NCBI GenBank assembly: GCA_030607635.1
Contig: JAUWJP010000120.1
Span: 1-5,834, forward strand
From: Candidatus Aminicenantota bacterium
GTDB lineage: Bacteria; Acidobacteriota; Aminicenantia; Aminicenantales; Aminicenantaceae
Direction: 5' to 3'
Length of the DNA stretch: 5,834 nt
A model generated the notes under the pieces. It was not told where the DNA came from. It did not search any database and saw nothing but the letters and a program-made list of their open reading frames with translations. The position numbers and the translations under genes were made by a program. Shown in pieces: positions 1 through 5,834 of this stretch; the first letter of the stretch is position 1; the number at the start of each line of letters is the position of its first letter.

Positions 1-1309
1 TTGCTTCAGGGTGCCTTCTCACCCGCCAGATAAGGAACGATTTCATGACTATAAAGACAATCCCGCCAAAGAGCACAAGCATTCCCACAATCCCGAGTTC
101 TGATATGTACTCGAGGAAGTCGTTATGCGCATGGGAGAGGTGTGCAGAGATTCCTTTCTCTTCAAATGCCGGGTAAATAGAAGCAAAAGTCGCCAATCCT
201 GTCCCCAACAAAGGAAAATCTCTGACAATTGATGCAGCATTGCTCCAATAAATCAGCCGTCCTTCATGGAGGAGCCTATCTAGAGAGAATCTCTCAATAG
301 TGGCATCTATCCCTATATACAGAGAGACGAAAGTTATGATTAAAAAACTAACTTTAAGAAAATTTTTTACTCCTTTTTGATGATGTCTTATCCTGCCGAA
401 ATACAGGACAGTCAATTCAAAAAAGAGGATAAAAGCAAAAATCAGCAGAAAAACTCCAGAACGAGATTTAGAAAAAATAATAGCCAGCGACATGGCGATG
501 ATACTGCTGGCAATCATCAGATTTGCCGAGAATCCTTTTTCTGAAAAACGAAGGAGTTTCTCCCTCCATTTTAATCCTGCCAGAGAAAAAAGATTTATCC
601 TGGCTATTATTAATCCAATAGCAAGAGGGATAATCATCTCCAGGTATCCGGAGAAATGGTTTCGATTGACAAAAGTTCCTGATATAGAGTCCAAGCCGTA
701 TATCTTTTTGTAAAAAAGGATTCGAGGATTTTTGTTGTAAAGCTCGAACATGCCGTAAAAAGCCTCGAAAGCTCCCATAATGATCAGGACATAAAAAATC
801 TTGACGATCTGTCGCCGCCTCGTTACAGTCTTCACAATGAGAAATCCGAGGAGGAAGTAAGAGAGAAGTTCGAGGCCCTCCTGCAGCGTGGGGGGGGGGA
901 TTAAGGAAAAACTCATGAATTTAGCGCTGGAACTGCCAGAAGAGAAAATATTCCGAAATGAATAAATACCCGGAGAGAGGATTTTGACCAGGAAGTTAGG
1001 CCAGGGGATGATTTGAATAAAAACAAAAACAAAGAAACCTGCAAACAAATACCCCGGCCATTTTAGAGAAGAGGAAAGAAGCTCATTATTCTGAGGTTTC
1101 TCTCTCATCAGAATATAGGCAGCCATCATCATCAAAACCGTTAACTCTATCACCAGTATCGACCACTCATAAACCGATGCCGCTGGCAGTGGAGTGAAAA
1201 TTATCAGTCCCAAAATGCCGAATTCAATAATATTGCTGCACATGCGATCCCGCTTGGAAAGCCCCACATCATTCTTCTTTTCCTGCATCATTTTTATCTT
1301 ACGTTTCAT
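1..1309 (-). CDS. O-antigen ligase / Wzy polymerase family membrane protein (3'-truncated by window edge)
   Basis: Integral inner-membrane glycan polymerase or ligase of the Wzy_C (O-antigen ligase) family. It would either polymerise undecaprenyl-linked repeat units or transfer finished glycan to an acceptor on the periplasmic face. I translated the frame by hand: it is open from ATG at 1309 to base 1, giving 436 codons with no stop. Family hallmarks are GTFVNRNHFSGYLEM (residues 211-225), SKSRSG (280-285), FPLLGTGLATF (365-375) and HAHNDFLEYISELG (393-406), the last in the large periplasmic loop. Hydrophobic stretches suggest roughly ten membrane segments, at about 27-41, 48-66, 82-103, 146-160, 168-186, 222-238, 262-279, 284-302, 317-335 and 403-425. 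One or two more probably lie beyond the edge. The start follows the phosphatase stop by 28 bases and has a poor ribosome site: the nearest GAGGA is 18 bases away, so coupled translation is possible. Polymerase and ligase cannot be told apart by these motifs. The family call is firm, the exact role is not. Confidence 0.93.
   Translation of the reverse strand, partial: MKRKIKMMQEKKNDVGLSKRDRMCSNIIEFGILGLIIFTPLPAASVYEWSILVIELTVLMMMAAYILMREKPQNNELLSSSLKWPGYLFAGFFVFVFIQIIPWPNFLVKILSPGIYSFRNIFSSGSSSAKFMSFSLIPPPTLQEGLELLSYFLLGFLIVKTVTRRRQIVKIFYVLIIMGAFEAFYGMFELYNKNPRILFYKKIYGLDSISGTFVNRNHFSGYLEMIIPLAIGLIIARINLFSLAGLKWREKLLRFSEKGFSANLMIASSIIAMSLAIIFSKSRSGVFLLIFAFILFFELTVLYFGRIRHHQKGVKNFLKVSFLIITFVSLYIGIDATIERFSLDRLLHEGRLIYWSNAASIVRDFPLLGTGLATFASIYPAFEEKGISAHLSHAHNDFLEYISELGIVGMLVLFGGIVFIVMKSFLIWRVRRHPEA
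890..899. repeat. G10/C10 homopolymer inside the ligase/polymerase gene
   Basis: There are ten consecutive G on the plus strand, read as ten C in the gene. They encode the last base of Ile137 and all of Pro138-Pro140. The frame is intact on both sides: the family-typical segment with Thr141 and the following leucine-rich helix comes directly after it. In this copy the tract length therefore keeps the gene on. A change of one or two bases would shift the frame about a third of the way into the protein. Tracts of this length are known to be hypermutable in many bacteria and are also common places for sequencing errors. Confidence 0.95.
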
Positions 1310-1337
1310 CGGAATAAAGTGCTGTGTTCCTCACTCT

Positions 1338-2132
1338 TCACTTTAAAAACGGAATTTTCAGGCTTAATTTTTTCTTTTTTTCATCTGGATTTACCGGTTC
1401 TGTAAAAAATGGCAACTCCCGATCCTCAAGCACGGCTTTTGGATTATCCACCACCAGAGCTCTTGCCCTCTCACCTCCCATCTCTGCTTCGACTCTCATC
1501 ACCGCCTCTGAAATCCTGGGGGCTAAAGAGCGAGTATTATGGCCATCACTTGCTATAAAGTGAATCAAATTCAACTCCAGGAAATGAAGCACAGCTTCCT
1601 CTGTTTCTTTTCCATAAATACCCAGAAAACTGCCGCGGTTTGCCTGAACTGGAGCTCCCATCTGGACCAGTTCATAAAGCAATGAAGGATGGCGGACAAA
1701 CACGGAGTTTCTTTCCGGGTGGGCGATAACCGGGATTATATCCTCCCGCATTAATTCGAAAAAAAGCTTTTGTACGCCTGAAAAAACATGCTCTGATGGA
1801 AACTCGACAAACATATAAGAACTCTTGTTGAGTACTAGATAATCACGATTTTTTCTTATCTCATCGATTATATTGTGGGAGATATGGACTTCAGCGCCGC
1901 TTAATATTTCCACATGAATATTATTCACTTTGAGAGTTTTATTGAGTTCTTTCCGTTTCTCCTCGATTATGCTTAAATCATCATGCACATAGTTATTCCT
2001 GAAAAGATGAGGAGTCGCCACGATCTTCTCTATCCCATCCTTCTCTGCAATCCTGGCCATTTCTACTGCTTCATCCAGACTCTGTGCTCCGTCATCCAAC
2101 CCGGGGAGAATGTGGCAGTGAAGATCGATCAT
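1338..2132 (-). CDS. CpsB/YwqE-type PHP-domain tyrosine-protein phosphatase
   Basis: Cytoplasmic metal-dependent phosphotyrosine phosphatase of the PHP superfamily, expected to dephosphorylate the tyrosine clusters of the Wzc-like kinase encoded just upstream. It has 264 residues, close to the usual 240-255. Expected metal-site motifs are all present: HCHILPGLDDG (residues 5-15, with His5, His7 and Asp14), ATPH (His42), GAEVH (Glu81), AHPERN (His138, Arg141) and SDGHN (Asp196, His198). The active site therefore looks complete. The last 15 residues are a basic tail with four consecutive lysines (251-254), a little longer than I expect for the family. They are encoded by A7-G-A6, which contains a slippery heptamer. 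Start: the 38-base gap after the kinase stop has only a weak GAGG 14 bases before the ATG, but the conserved HCH motif begins at residue 5, so a later start is not possible. The polymerase/ligase gene follows after 28 bases. The family call is strong; the substrate is inferred from context. Confidence 0.95.
   Translation of the reverse strand: MIDLHCHILPGLDDGAQSLDEAVEMARIAEKDGIEKIVATPHLFRNNYVHDDLSIIEEKRKELNKTLKVNNIHVEILSGAEVHISHNIIDEIRKNRDYLVLNKSSYMFVEFPSEHVFSGVQKLFFELMREDIIPVIAHPERNSVFVRHPSLLYELVQMGAPVQANRGSFLGIYGKETEEAVLHFLELNLIHFIASDGHNTRSLAPRISEAVMRVEAEMGGERARALVVDNPKAVLEDRELPFFTEPVNPDEKKKKLSLKIPFLK
1374..1380 (-). other. A_AAA_AAG slippery heptamer near the phosphatase 3' end (candidate -1 frameshift site)
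   Basis: In the phosphatase frame the codons GAA AAA AAG (residues 251-253) create an exact zero-frame A_AAA_AAG, the most efficient type of bacterial -1 slippery sequence. A -1 shift here would replace the last 11 residues with 22 others, giving 275 instead of 264 residues. It would stop at TGA 1308-1306, which overlaps the next gene's ATG (1309-1307) as ATGA. I see neither a Shine-Dalgarno-like stimulator just upstream nor a clear hairpin downstream. The heptamer may be only a by-product of a lysine-rich tail. The sequence is certain; its function is not. Confidence 0.3.
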
Positions 2133-2143
2133 TTTAAAACATT

Positions 2144-2168
2144 AAGCCTCAGAATTGATGGCTTCTGA
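2144..2168 (-). promoter_or_regulatory. Two mutually exclusive small hairpins in the kinase-phosphatase gap
   Basis: In the transcript the 38-base gap holds TCAGAA (2168-2163) pairing with TTCTGA (2154-2149), and also AAGCC (2164-2160) pairing with GGCTT (2148-2144). The two stems share bases and cannot form together. Each covers half of the only GAGG (2150-2147) before the phosphatase start, so they could tune its translation or mark an RNA processing point. Neither stem is followed directly by a U-run, so this is not a convincing terminator. The stems are short (6 and 5 pairs) and could arise by chance. Confidence 0.2.
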
Positions 2169-2170
2169 TT

Positions 2171-4459
2171 TTATTCTGTTCTCTCCTCCTCGCCATAATA
2201 ATGATAGCGGTAATAGGGAGAATAATATCCATCTCGTTTGATCTTTACCTCGTTGAACAGCACTCCAATAATTTTAGCCTTGGCTTTTTTCATTTCCTCC
2301 ACTGCCTGCAGAAAAGGCTTTTGCTCGGTCTTGCCGGCATGAATAATGAATACGGTACTATCCGTGAACGAAGAGATAATAACCGCATCCACCACTGCCA
2401 ATACAGGAGGTGTATCAAAAAGAACAACATCGAATTTTTTCTTGGCTTTCTCCATGAATTCTTTCATTTTTCCAGAGTTCACAAGTTCTGCTGGATTGGG
2501 TGGAATGGGTCCGCTTGGAATGAGCCAGATGTTTTTAACATTCGTTTTCTGGATAGCATCTTCAATCGAAACCTTTCCCGTCAAATACCCGCTCAACCCG
2601 CCGGCATTTTTCACCTTAAATATACGATGTAAACGGGGCTTCCTTAAATCTGAATCCACAAGGAGAACTTTCTCTTTTAGCTGAGAAAAAGCAACTGCGG
2701 TGTTGATCGCGGTGACTGTTTTTCCTTCCTGGGGTAGAGCACTGGTAAAAGCGATTGTTTTAGGTGGGCTTTCAGCATGAGAGAGTAAAATGGACGTTCT
2801 TACCGTCCTATAATCCTCGGATATGAAAAATTTAGGATGGAAGTGGTTCACGAGCTCTATTTCTTTGATATCTGGCAGGGCTTTCTCTCTTCTAGGAGTT
2901 TCTTTTTTTTCAGAATAAGAATATTTATACTTCGAATAATAGCTGTAGCGATTTTTCTTCTTCATCCCATCAGGAGAAAGATAAGGAATAACTCCGAGCG
3001 ATGGAAGACCGGTCAGCTTTTCTACATCTTCCGGTCCTTTGACTGAGTTGTCTAAAAACTCCAGAAAAAAGCATAGCCCCACTCCTCCAAAAATACCGAA
3101 AACCAGAGCCAGGATAAGATTCAGCTTCTTATTGGGTGAAACAGGAGATTTTGGGACTTCTGCTTTATCAATAATGCTGGTATTACTGGTCTTAAGTCCT
3201 CCCAATCGCGCTGAAACCAGAGTCTCATTCTGCCTCTCAACTAAAGAATTGAGGAGTCTCCTTTTGTTATCTACCTCTATTTTCAAGCTGTTGTAAAAAA
3301 TTGCGTTACTGTTCATTCTGATGACATCTGCTTTATGTGCTTCAAGTAAATTTTTAAGCGATGTTTCCTCCTTTAGGCTTGATCTGTACGTTCTCTCTGC
3401 TTCATCTACTGCCTTTGCGATCTCATTTTCAAGCTCATTCCTCATGCTGTCCAGCTTTGCTCTTAGAGTAACCATAATAGGATAATCGGATTTATAGATT
3501 TCACCTTTCTCTTTGTACTCGTTTCTCATTCTTGTGTATTCCGTTTTGAGATTCTGAATCATCATATTGCTCACAAATTGAGGCAGGGAATCAACCTCCA
3601 ATTCCTTCAATTCCCGATAGGATGCTTCTGCCTTGATGCGATCTATTTGGCTTTGTGTATAGGCTTCTGTTAGATCAGCAAATTTGCTCATTGTAGCGCT
3701 TTCCGTATCGCTTAAAAAGAAAAGCTCTTTCCGCTGGCCGTATCGCTGGAGTTCTTTTTCTTTTGCCGCCAGATCCCCCCTCAGATTAGCGATCTGTTCG
3801 CTCAGAAAGTCAGAAGCCTGTTGCGTTGTCTCGTATCTTTTTTCAACAGAAAAACTTATGAATTCTTCAGCCAGAGTATTGACAATATCCGAACATAAAA
3901 CTGGATAGGGAGACTTGTAACTGACTTCCACTAAATTTGTATTCCTTATAGATGAGACTTCTATGCCATCTTGCAATACATTTGCAATTTCAGTATATGG
4001 ACTTGAAGGAATTGAATACATCGAGTCTCCAATTTCAGATTTTTTCCCTGGAACAATCCATCGTAAGCTTATTAGATTTTTCACTGTGGTTGTGAGGCTC
4101 TTTTTTGGCTTTTGACCTGCACTAAATTCAGGCCGTGCTGGAAGATTCATTTTCCTGACAACTCTTTCCACAAGGGATTTGCTTTTGAGAAGCTTTAATT
4201 GTGTATTGTAGAATCTTAAATTCATCACGCGGCCTTGATAACCAAATTCATCTTCTATACTCAACATCTTGGATCTTTCTTCTTTGATGAGTAACGTTGT
4301 CATGGCTTTATATTTGGGGACAGTGTTAAAAGTTATAATTCCCACTGATAATATGAGCTCCGCCGCAAAAACCACAATCACCCACTTCCTTTTTACAATC
4401 GTCTGCCAGTACTCTAGAAGATCGATCTCCCTCTCTTTTTCCATTGATTCGTATTCCAT
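2171..4459 (-). CDS. wzc: Wzc-like polysaccharide co-polymerase with fused bacterial tyrosine autokinase
   Basis: Inner-membrane PCP-2a protein that controls polymer length and export, with a cytoplasmic BY-kinase. It has 762 residues, slightly longer than E. coli Wzc (about 720). Order of parts: Wzz domain from about residue 10; first membrane segment about 26-44; a long periplasmic region rich in coiled coil, about 205-410; the proline-rich PxxPxxP-like motif VPKSPVSPNKK (435-445); second membrane segment about 446-468; linker 469-545; kinase domain from EDYRTVR (548-554). Kinase motifs are Walker A SALPQEGKT (573-581, Lys580), Walker A' VLLVDSDLRKPR (598-609, Asp602 and Asp604) and Walker B VVLFDTPP (678-685, Asp682). 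The C-terminal autophosphorylation cluster has seven tyrosines in 745-755. The linker carries a second cluster of six tyrosines in 505-515, which is unusual. Walker A has Gln where Gly is common. The start is supported by AGAGGA seven bases upstream. It follows the OPX gene by 66 AT-rich bases with no clear hairpin and precedes its likely phosphatase. Confidence 0.96.
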   Translation of the reverse strand: MEYESMEKEREIDLLEYWQTIVKRKWVIVVFAAELILSVGIITFNTVPKYKAMTTLLIKEERSKMLSIEDEFGYQGRVMNLRFYNTQLKLLKSKSLVERVVRKMNLPARPEFSAGQKPKKSLTTTVKNLISLRWIVPGKKSEIGDSMYSIPSSPYTEIANVLQDGIEVSSIRNTNLVEVSYKSPYPVLCSDIVNTLAEEFISFSVEKRYETTQQASDFLSEQIANLRGDLAAKEKELQRYGQRKELFFLSDTESATMSKFADLTEAYTQSQIDRIKAEASYRELKELEVDSLPQFVSNMMIQNLKTEYTRMRNEYKEKGEIYKSDYPIMVTLRAKLDSMRNELENEIAKAVDEAERTYRSSLKEETSLKNLLEAHKADVIRMNSNAIFYNSLKIEVDNKRRLLNSLVERQNETLVSARLGGLKTSNTSIIDKAEVPKSPVSPNKKLNLILALVFGIFGGVGLCFFLEFLDNSVKGPEDVEKLTGLPSLGVIPYLSPDGMKKKNRYSYYSKYKYSYSEKKETPRREKALPDIKEIELVNHFHPKFFISEDYRTVRTSILLSHAESPPKTIAFTSALPQEGKTVTAINTAVAFSQLKEKVLLVDSDLRKPRLHRIFKVKNAGGLSGYLTGKVSIEDAIQKTNVKNIWLIPSGPIPPNPAELVNSGKMKEFMEKAKKKFDVVLFDTPPVLAVVDAVIISSFTDSTVFIIHAGKTEQKPFLQAVEEMKKAKAKIIGVLFNEVKIKRDGYYSPYYRYHYYGEEERTE

Positions 4460-4466
4460 TTTCCTT

Positions 4467-4472
4467 TCCTCT
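4467..4472 (-). promoter_or_regulatory. Ribosome binding site of the Wzc-like gene
   Basis: AGAGGA lies seven bases before the ATG at 4459. It is the strongest ribosome site in the window and favours the first methionine over Met6. The second AAGGAA immediately next to the ATG is too close to serve this start but would sit about right for Met6, so some use of Met6 cannot be excluded. Confidence 0.65.
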
Positions 4473-4525
4473 ATAACTTTTATTTCAAAATTCTAATTAT
4501 TCTTTAAATCTCACTCTCCGAGCGT

Positions 4526-5395
4526 TCAGAATATTGTTTCTGGCACATATACAACATCATTCTCCTTCAACTGTATATCCTTCTTCTTTCCTTTAATAAT
4601 ATGCTTTACATTGACCTTTATTTCTTGTTCTTTTCCGTCTTTGTCGATTCTTTTAATAAGAACTCCACGTTTTGATGCACGTTCGGAAAAGCCCCCCGCC
4701 TGAGCAATAACCTGAAGAAGGGTAGGTATGTTTAGCTTTTTTACATTTAATGCACCAGGCTTTCTCACCTGTCCAAAAACGTATATGAACACAGTTTTAT
4801 TAACTGGAATATTCACTATATCATTTGGTTCAAGGGGAATATTCAGTCTGGCGTCTCCCTTTAAAATCAGATCATCAATCAGTATTCTTAAGGTCTTGCT
4901 TGGCCCATCCTTATATTGGCGAATAACAATTATCTCATCGCCGGCATCCTCGATAAGTCCCCCAGCATCTGAAATGAGCTGAAGCACGGTTCGGCGTCCC
5001 AGAAGCTCATAAGAACCGGGCTTTCCAACTGCCCCCAGGACATAGACTTTTTTGCTCTGGTATTCACGGATAAACACAGTGACCTGAGGATTCTGAAGGT
5101 ATTTTTTCTCTAGAATCTGACCCAATTTCCTCTCAAGTTCGGCTGTTGTCAACTCTTCGACTTCAATTTCACCCAATAAAGGCAGGGTTATTTTCCCTTT
5201 TTCGGAAACTCGAACGGTTTGACTCATCTCATCCAACCCGAAAACACTTATTTCCAGAAGGTCCTTCGCCCCGATGCGATACTCCCTTGCTTGATTTTCC
5301 TGCAATATTTCTTGGCTGTAAATAAAACCAGTAACCAGAAATATTAATAATATTACAAAAAATGTTTTCTTCCCCATTCTCCCAATCTCCCTCAT
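4526..5395 (-). CDS. Wza-like OPX polysaccharide export protein lacking lipobox and C-terminal pore helix
   Basis: Periplasmic or outer-membrane-associated export protein that carries polymer from the Wzc-like complex toward the outer membrane. It has 289 residues against about 379 in E. coli Wza. Parts in order: Sec-type signal peptide with a basic Gly-Lys-Lys start and hydrophobic core 11-25, probably cleaved after about Ser27; polysaccharide export domain about 36-113, with YRIGAKDLLEISVFG (39-53) and LPLLGEIEVEELT (71-83); first SLBB domain about 115-196, with VLGAVGKPGSYEL (119-131); second SLBB domain about 201-285, with VFGQVRKPGAL (206-216) and QVIAQAGGFS (228-237). There is no cysteine anywhere, so it is not lipidated. 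The protein ends right after the second SLBB domain, so the amphipathic helix that forms the Wza outer-membrane pore is missing. The start may be Met7 (5377), which has a better ribosome site and gives a more typical signal peptide. It lies 32 bases after a beta-barrel gene that could supply the pore. The family call is firm. Confidence 0.94.
   Translation of the reverse strand: MREIGRMGKKTFFVILLIFLVTGFIYSQEILQENQAREYRIGAKDLLEISVFGLDEMSQTVRVSEKGKITLPLLGEIEVEELTTAELERKLGQILEKKYLQNPQVTVFIREYQSKKVYVLGAVGKPGSYELLGRRTVLQLISDAGGLIEDAGDEIIVIRQYKDGPSKTLRILIDDLILKGDARLNIPLEPNDIVNIPVNKTVFIYVFGQVRKPGALNVKKLNIPTLLQVIAQAGGFSERASKRGVLIKRIDKDGKEQEIKVNVKHIIKGKKKDIQLKENDVVYVPETIF
5387..5392 (-). promoter_or_regulatory. 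Possible internal ribosome site favouring Met7 of the OPX gene
   Basis: AGGGAG, in codons 2-3 of the longest frame, lies nine bases before a second in-frame ATG (5377-5375). The first ATG (5395) has only a weak GGA five bases upstream. Starting at Met7 gives an N-terminus of Met-Gly-Lys-Lys followed by the hydrophobic core, a classic signal peptide. A 283-residue product is therefore a reasonable alternative. Confidence 0.4.
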
Positions 5396-5427
5396 CGTTT
5401 TCCGTCTTATGTTCTACGTATTACGAC

Positions 5428-5834
5428 TTAAAACTGGTAAGTAATGTATCCTCCCACAAACATCCTGTCTCTGTTTGCCCTATAATAATTCGATTCTCTC
5501 TCCCAAAAATTCACCATCAGACCAATTCCTGTATTCTTTATGACCCTGAAAACAAAACCAATTGTTTGGGCGCGGTGAATATCCTTTCTTTTTAATTCCT
5601 CGTAGCTTCCACTAGGCATTTGTACTGTCATTGCAACAGGGTAATTGCTCTCACCGTAATAAAAGTTATAATCAAGTCTCAAAAATTTTGTTAAATATAA
5701 AGATATTCCTGCACCATACCTGTTTTCTTTGAAAAATATGTTGTTCGTCCAGTAAGAGAAATGACAATCTCTTTCATAATTAATCCTTAAGCCGAAGCGA
5801 AAAAGTCTGAAATACAGACTGGTATCACCGACAA
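5428..5834 (-). CDS. Outer-membrane beta-barrel protein, C-terminal part (5' end beyond window)
   Basis: The frame is open from the window edge (first whole codon at 5832) to TAA at 5428, giving 134 visible residues; the start lies outside. A TTG at 5682 could be taken for a start, but the same frame continues upstream with beta-strand-like sequence, so I treat the gene as truncated. The visible part is a series of alternating polar/aromatic stretches typical of antiparallel barrel strands, for example SLYFRLFRFGLRINYE, GAGISLYLTKFLRLDYNFYY and TIGFVFRVIKNTGIGLMVNF, separated by charged turns. It ends in GGYITYQF, with the terminal Phe and alternating hydrophobic residues used for outer-membrane insertion. 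The RESNYYRANRDRMFVGG segment resembles the end of barrel proteins found in exopolysaccharide operons (EpsL-like or putative beta-barrel porin 2). Its place directly before a helix-less OPX gene suggests an export pore or accessory barrel. The barrel call is strong; subfamily and function are inferred. Confidence 0.8.
   Translation of the reverse strand, partial: VGDTSLYFRLFRFGLRINYERDCHFSYWTNNIFFKENRYGAGISLYLTKFLRLDYNFYYGESNYPVAMTVQMPSGSYEELKRKDIHRAQTIGFVFRVIKNTGIGLMVNFWERESNYYRANRDRMFVGGYITYQF

Noticed and set aside
49..240. A 63-codon minus-strand open frame with a plausible start
   Set aside because: It is out of frame with, and wholly inside, the polymerase/ligase frame, which carries the FPLLGTG and HAHND family motifs in the same bases.
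492..713. A plus-strand open frame of 73 codons
   Set aside because: It is antisense to the GTFVNRNHFSGYLEM region of the polymerase/ligase and has no ribosome site or recognisable protein features.
890..899. G10 tract as evidence of a broken ligase gene
   Set aside because: Hand translation shows the frame continuous from residue 1 to the window edge, with family motifs on both sides of the tract.
1310..1337. A hidden small gene or terminator between phosphatase and ligase
   Set aside because: The 28 bases are too short for a gene, and there is no stem with a U-run. The only notable property is that the -1 frame of the phosphatase passes through without a stop.
2201..2684. Two overlapping plus-strand open frames of 143 and 112 codons
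   Set aside because: Both are antisense to the conserved kinase domain (Walker A' and B region). Their composition reflects the complement of that domain, and no ribosome site or known domain was seen.
4460..4525. Possible terminator or promoter in the AT-rich gap between the OPX and kinase genes
   Set aside because: No stable GC-rich stem followed by a U-run and no properly spaced -35/-10 pair could be found; only the kinase ribosome site is supported.
5396..5427. Small palindrome CGTAATACG between the barrel and OPX genes
   Set aside because: The half-sites are only four bases and occur once, too little to call an operator.
5428..5682. A short 84-residue gene starting at TTG 5682
   Set aside because: The same frame continues open to the window edge with barrel-like strands, so this is the tail of a longer gene rather than a small gene.

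Overview
The window lies inside a Wzx/Wzy-type surface-polysaccharide (capsule, exopolysaccharide or O-antigen) locus of a diderm bacterium. All five recognisable genes are on the minus strand and closely spaced (gaps of 28 to 66 bases), so they look like one operon read from high to low coordinates. The diderm assignment rests on the C-terminal part of an outer-membrane beta-barrel, a secreted OPX (Wza-like) export protein and a fused Wzc-type co-polymerase/tyrosine kinase. Base composition is moderately AT-rich by eye. The lineage cannot be fixed from this sequence. A PHP-type phosphatase beside a fused Wzc would fit lineages such as Acidobacteriota, Aminicenantota, Nitrospirota or deltaproteobacterial groups, but that is only a guess.

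In transcription order: (1) 5834-5428, the C-terminal 134 residues of an outer-membrane beta-barrel protein, cut by the window edge. (2) 5395-4526, a Wza-like OPX protein with one export domain and two SLBB domains, with neither a lipobox cysteine nor the C-terminal pore helix of E. coli Wza. (3) 4459-2171, a full-length Wzc-like co-polymerase and autokinase with two separate tyrosine clusters. (4) 2132-1338, a CpsB/YwqE-type PHP metallophosphatase, the expected antagonist of the kinase. (5) 1309-1, an O-antigen ligase/polymerase family (Wzy_C) membrane protein whose reading frame is open to the window edge.

Expected joint function: the membrane polymerase/ligase builds or transfers the glycan. 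The Wzc-like protein sets chain length and spans from the cytoplasm to the periplasm, cycling between tyrosine-phosphorylated and dephosphorylated states under its own kinase and the phosphatase. The OPX protein carries the polymer across the periplasm, and the beta-barrel is a plausible outer-membrane exit. No glycosyltransferase, flippase, RNA gene, mobile element, CRISPR array or convincing terminator is visible. No stretch over 300 bases lacks a gene.

The points most worth a second look are the pairing of a helix-less OPX protein with a beta-barrel, the extra tyrosine cluster in the kinase linker, an in-frame A_AAA_AAG slippery heptamer near the phosphatase 3' end whose -1 frame stops exactly over the next start codon, and a ten-base G/C homopolymer inside the ligase gene. 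None of these amounts to a demonstrated new system.
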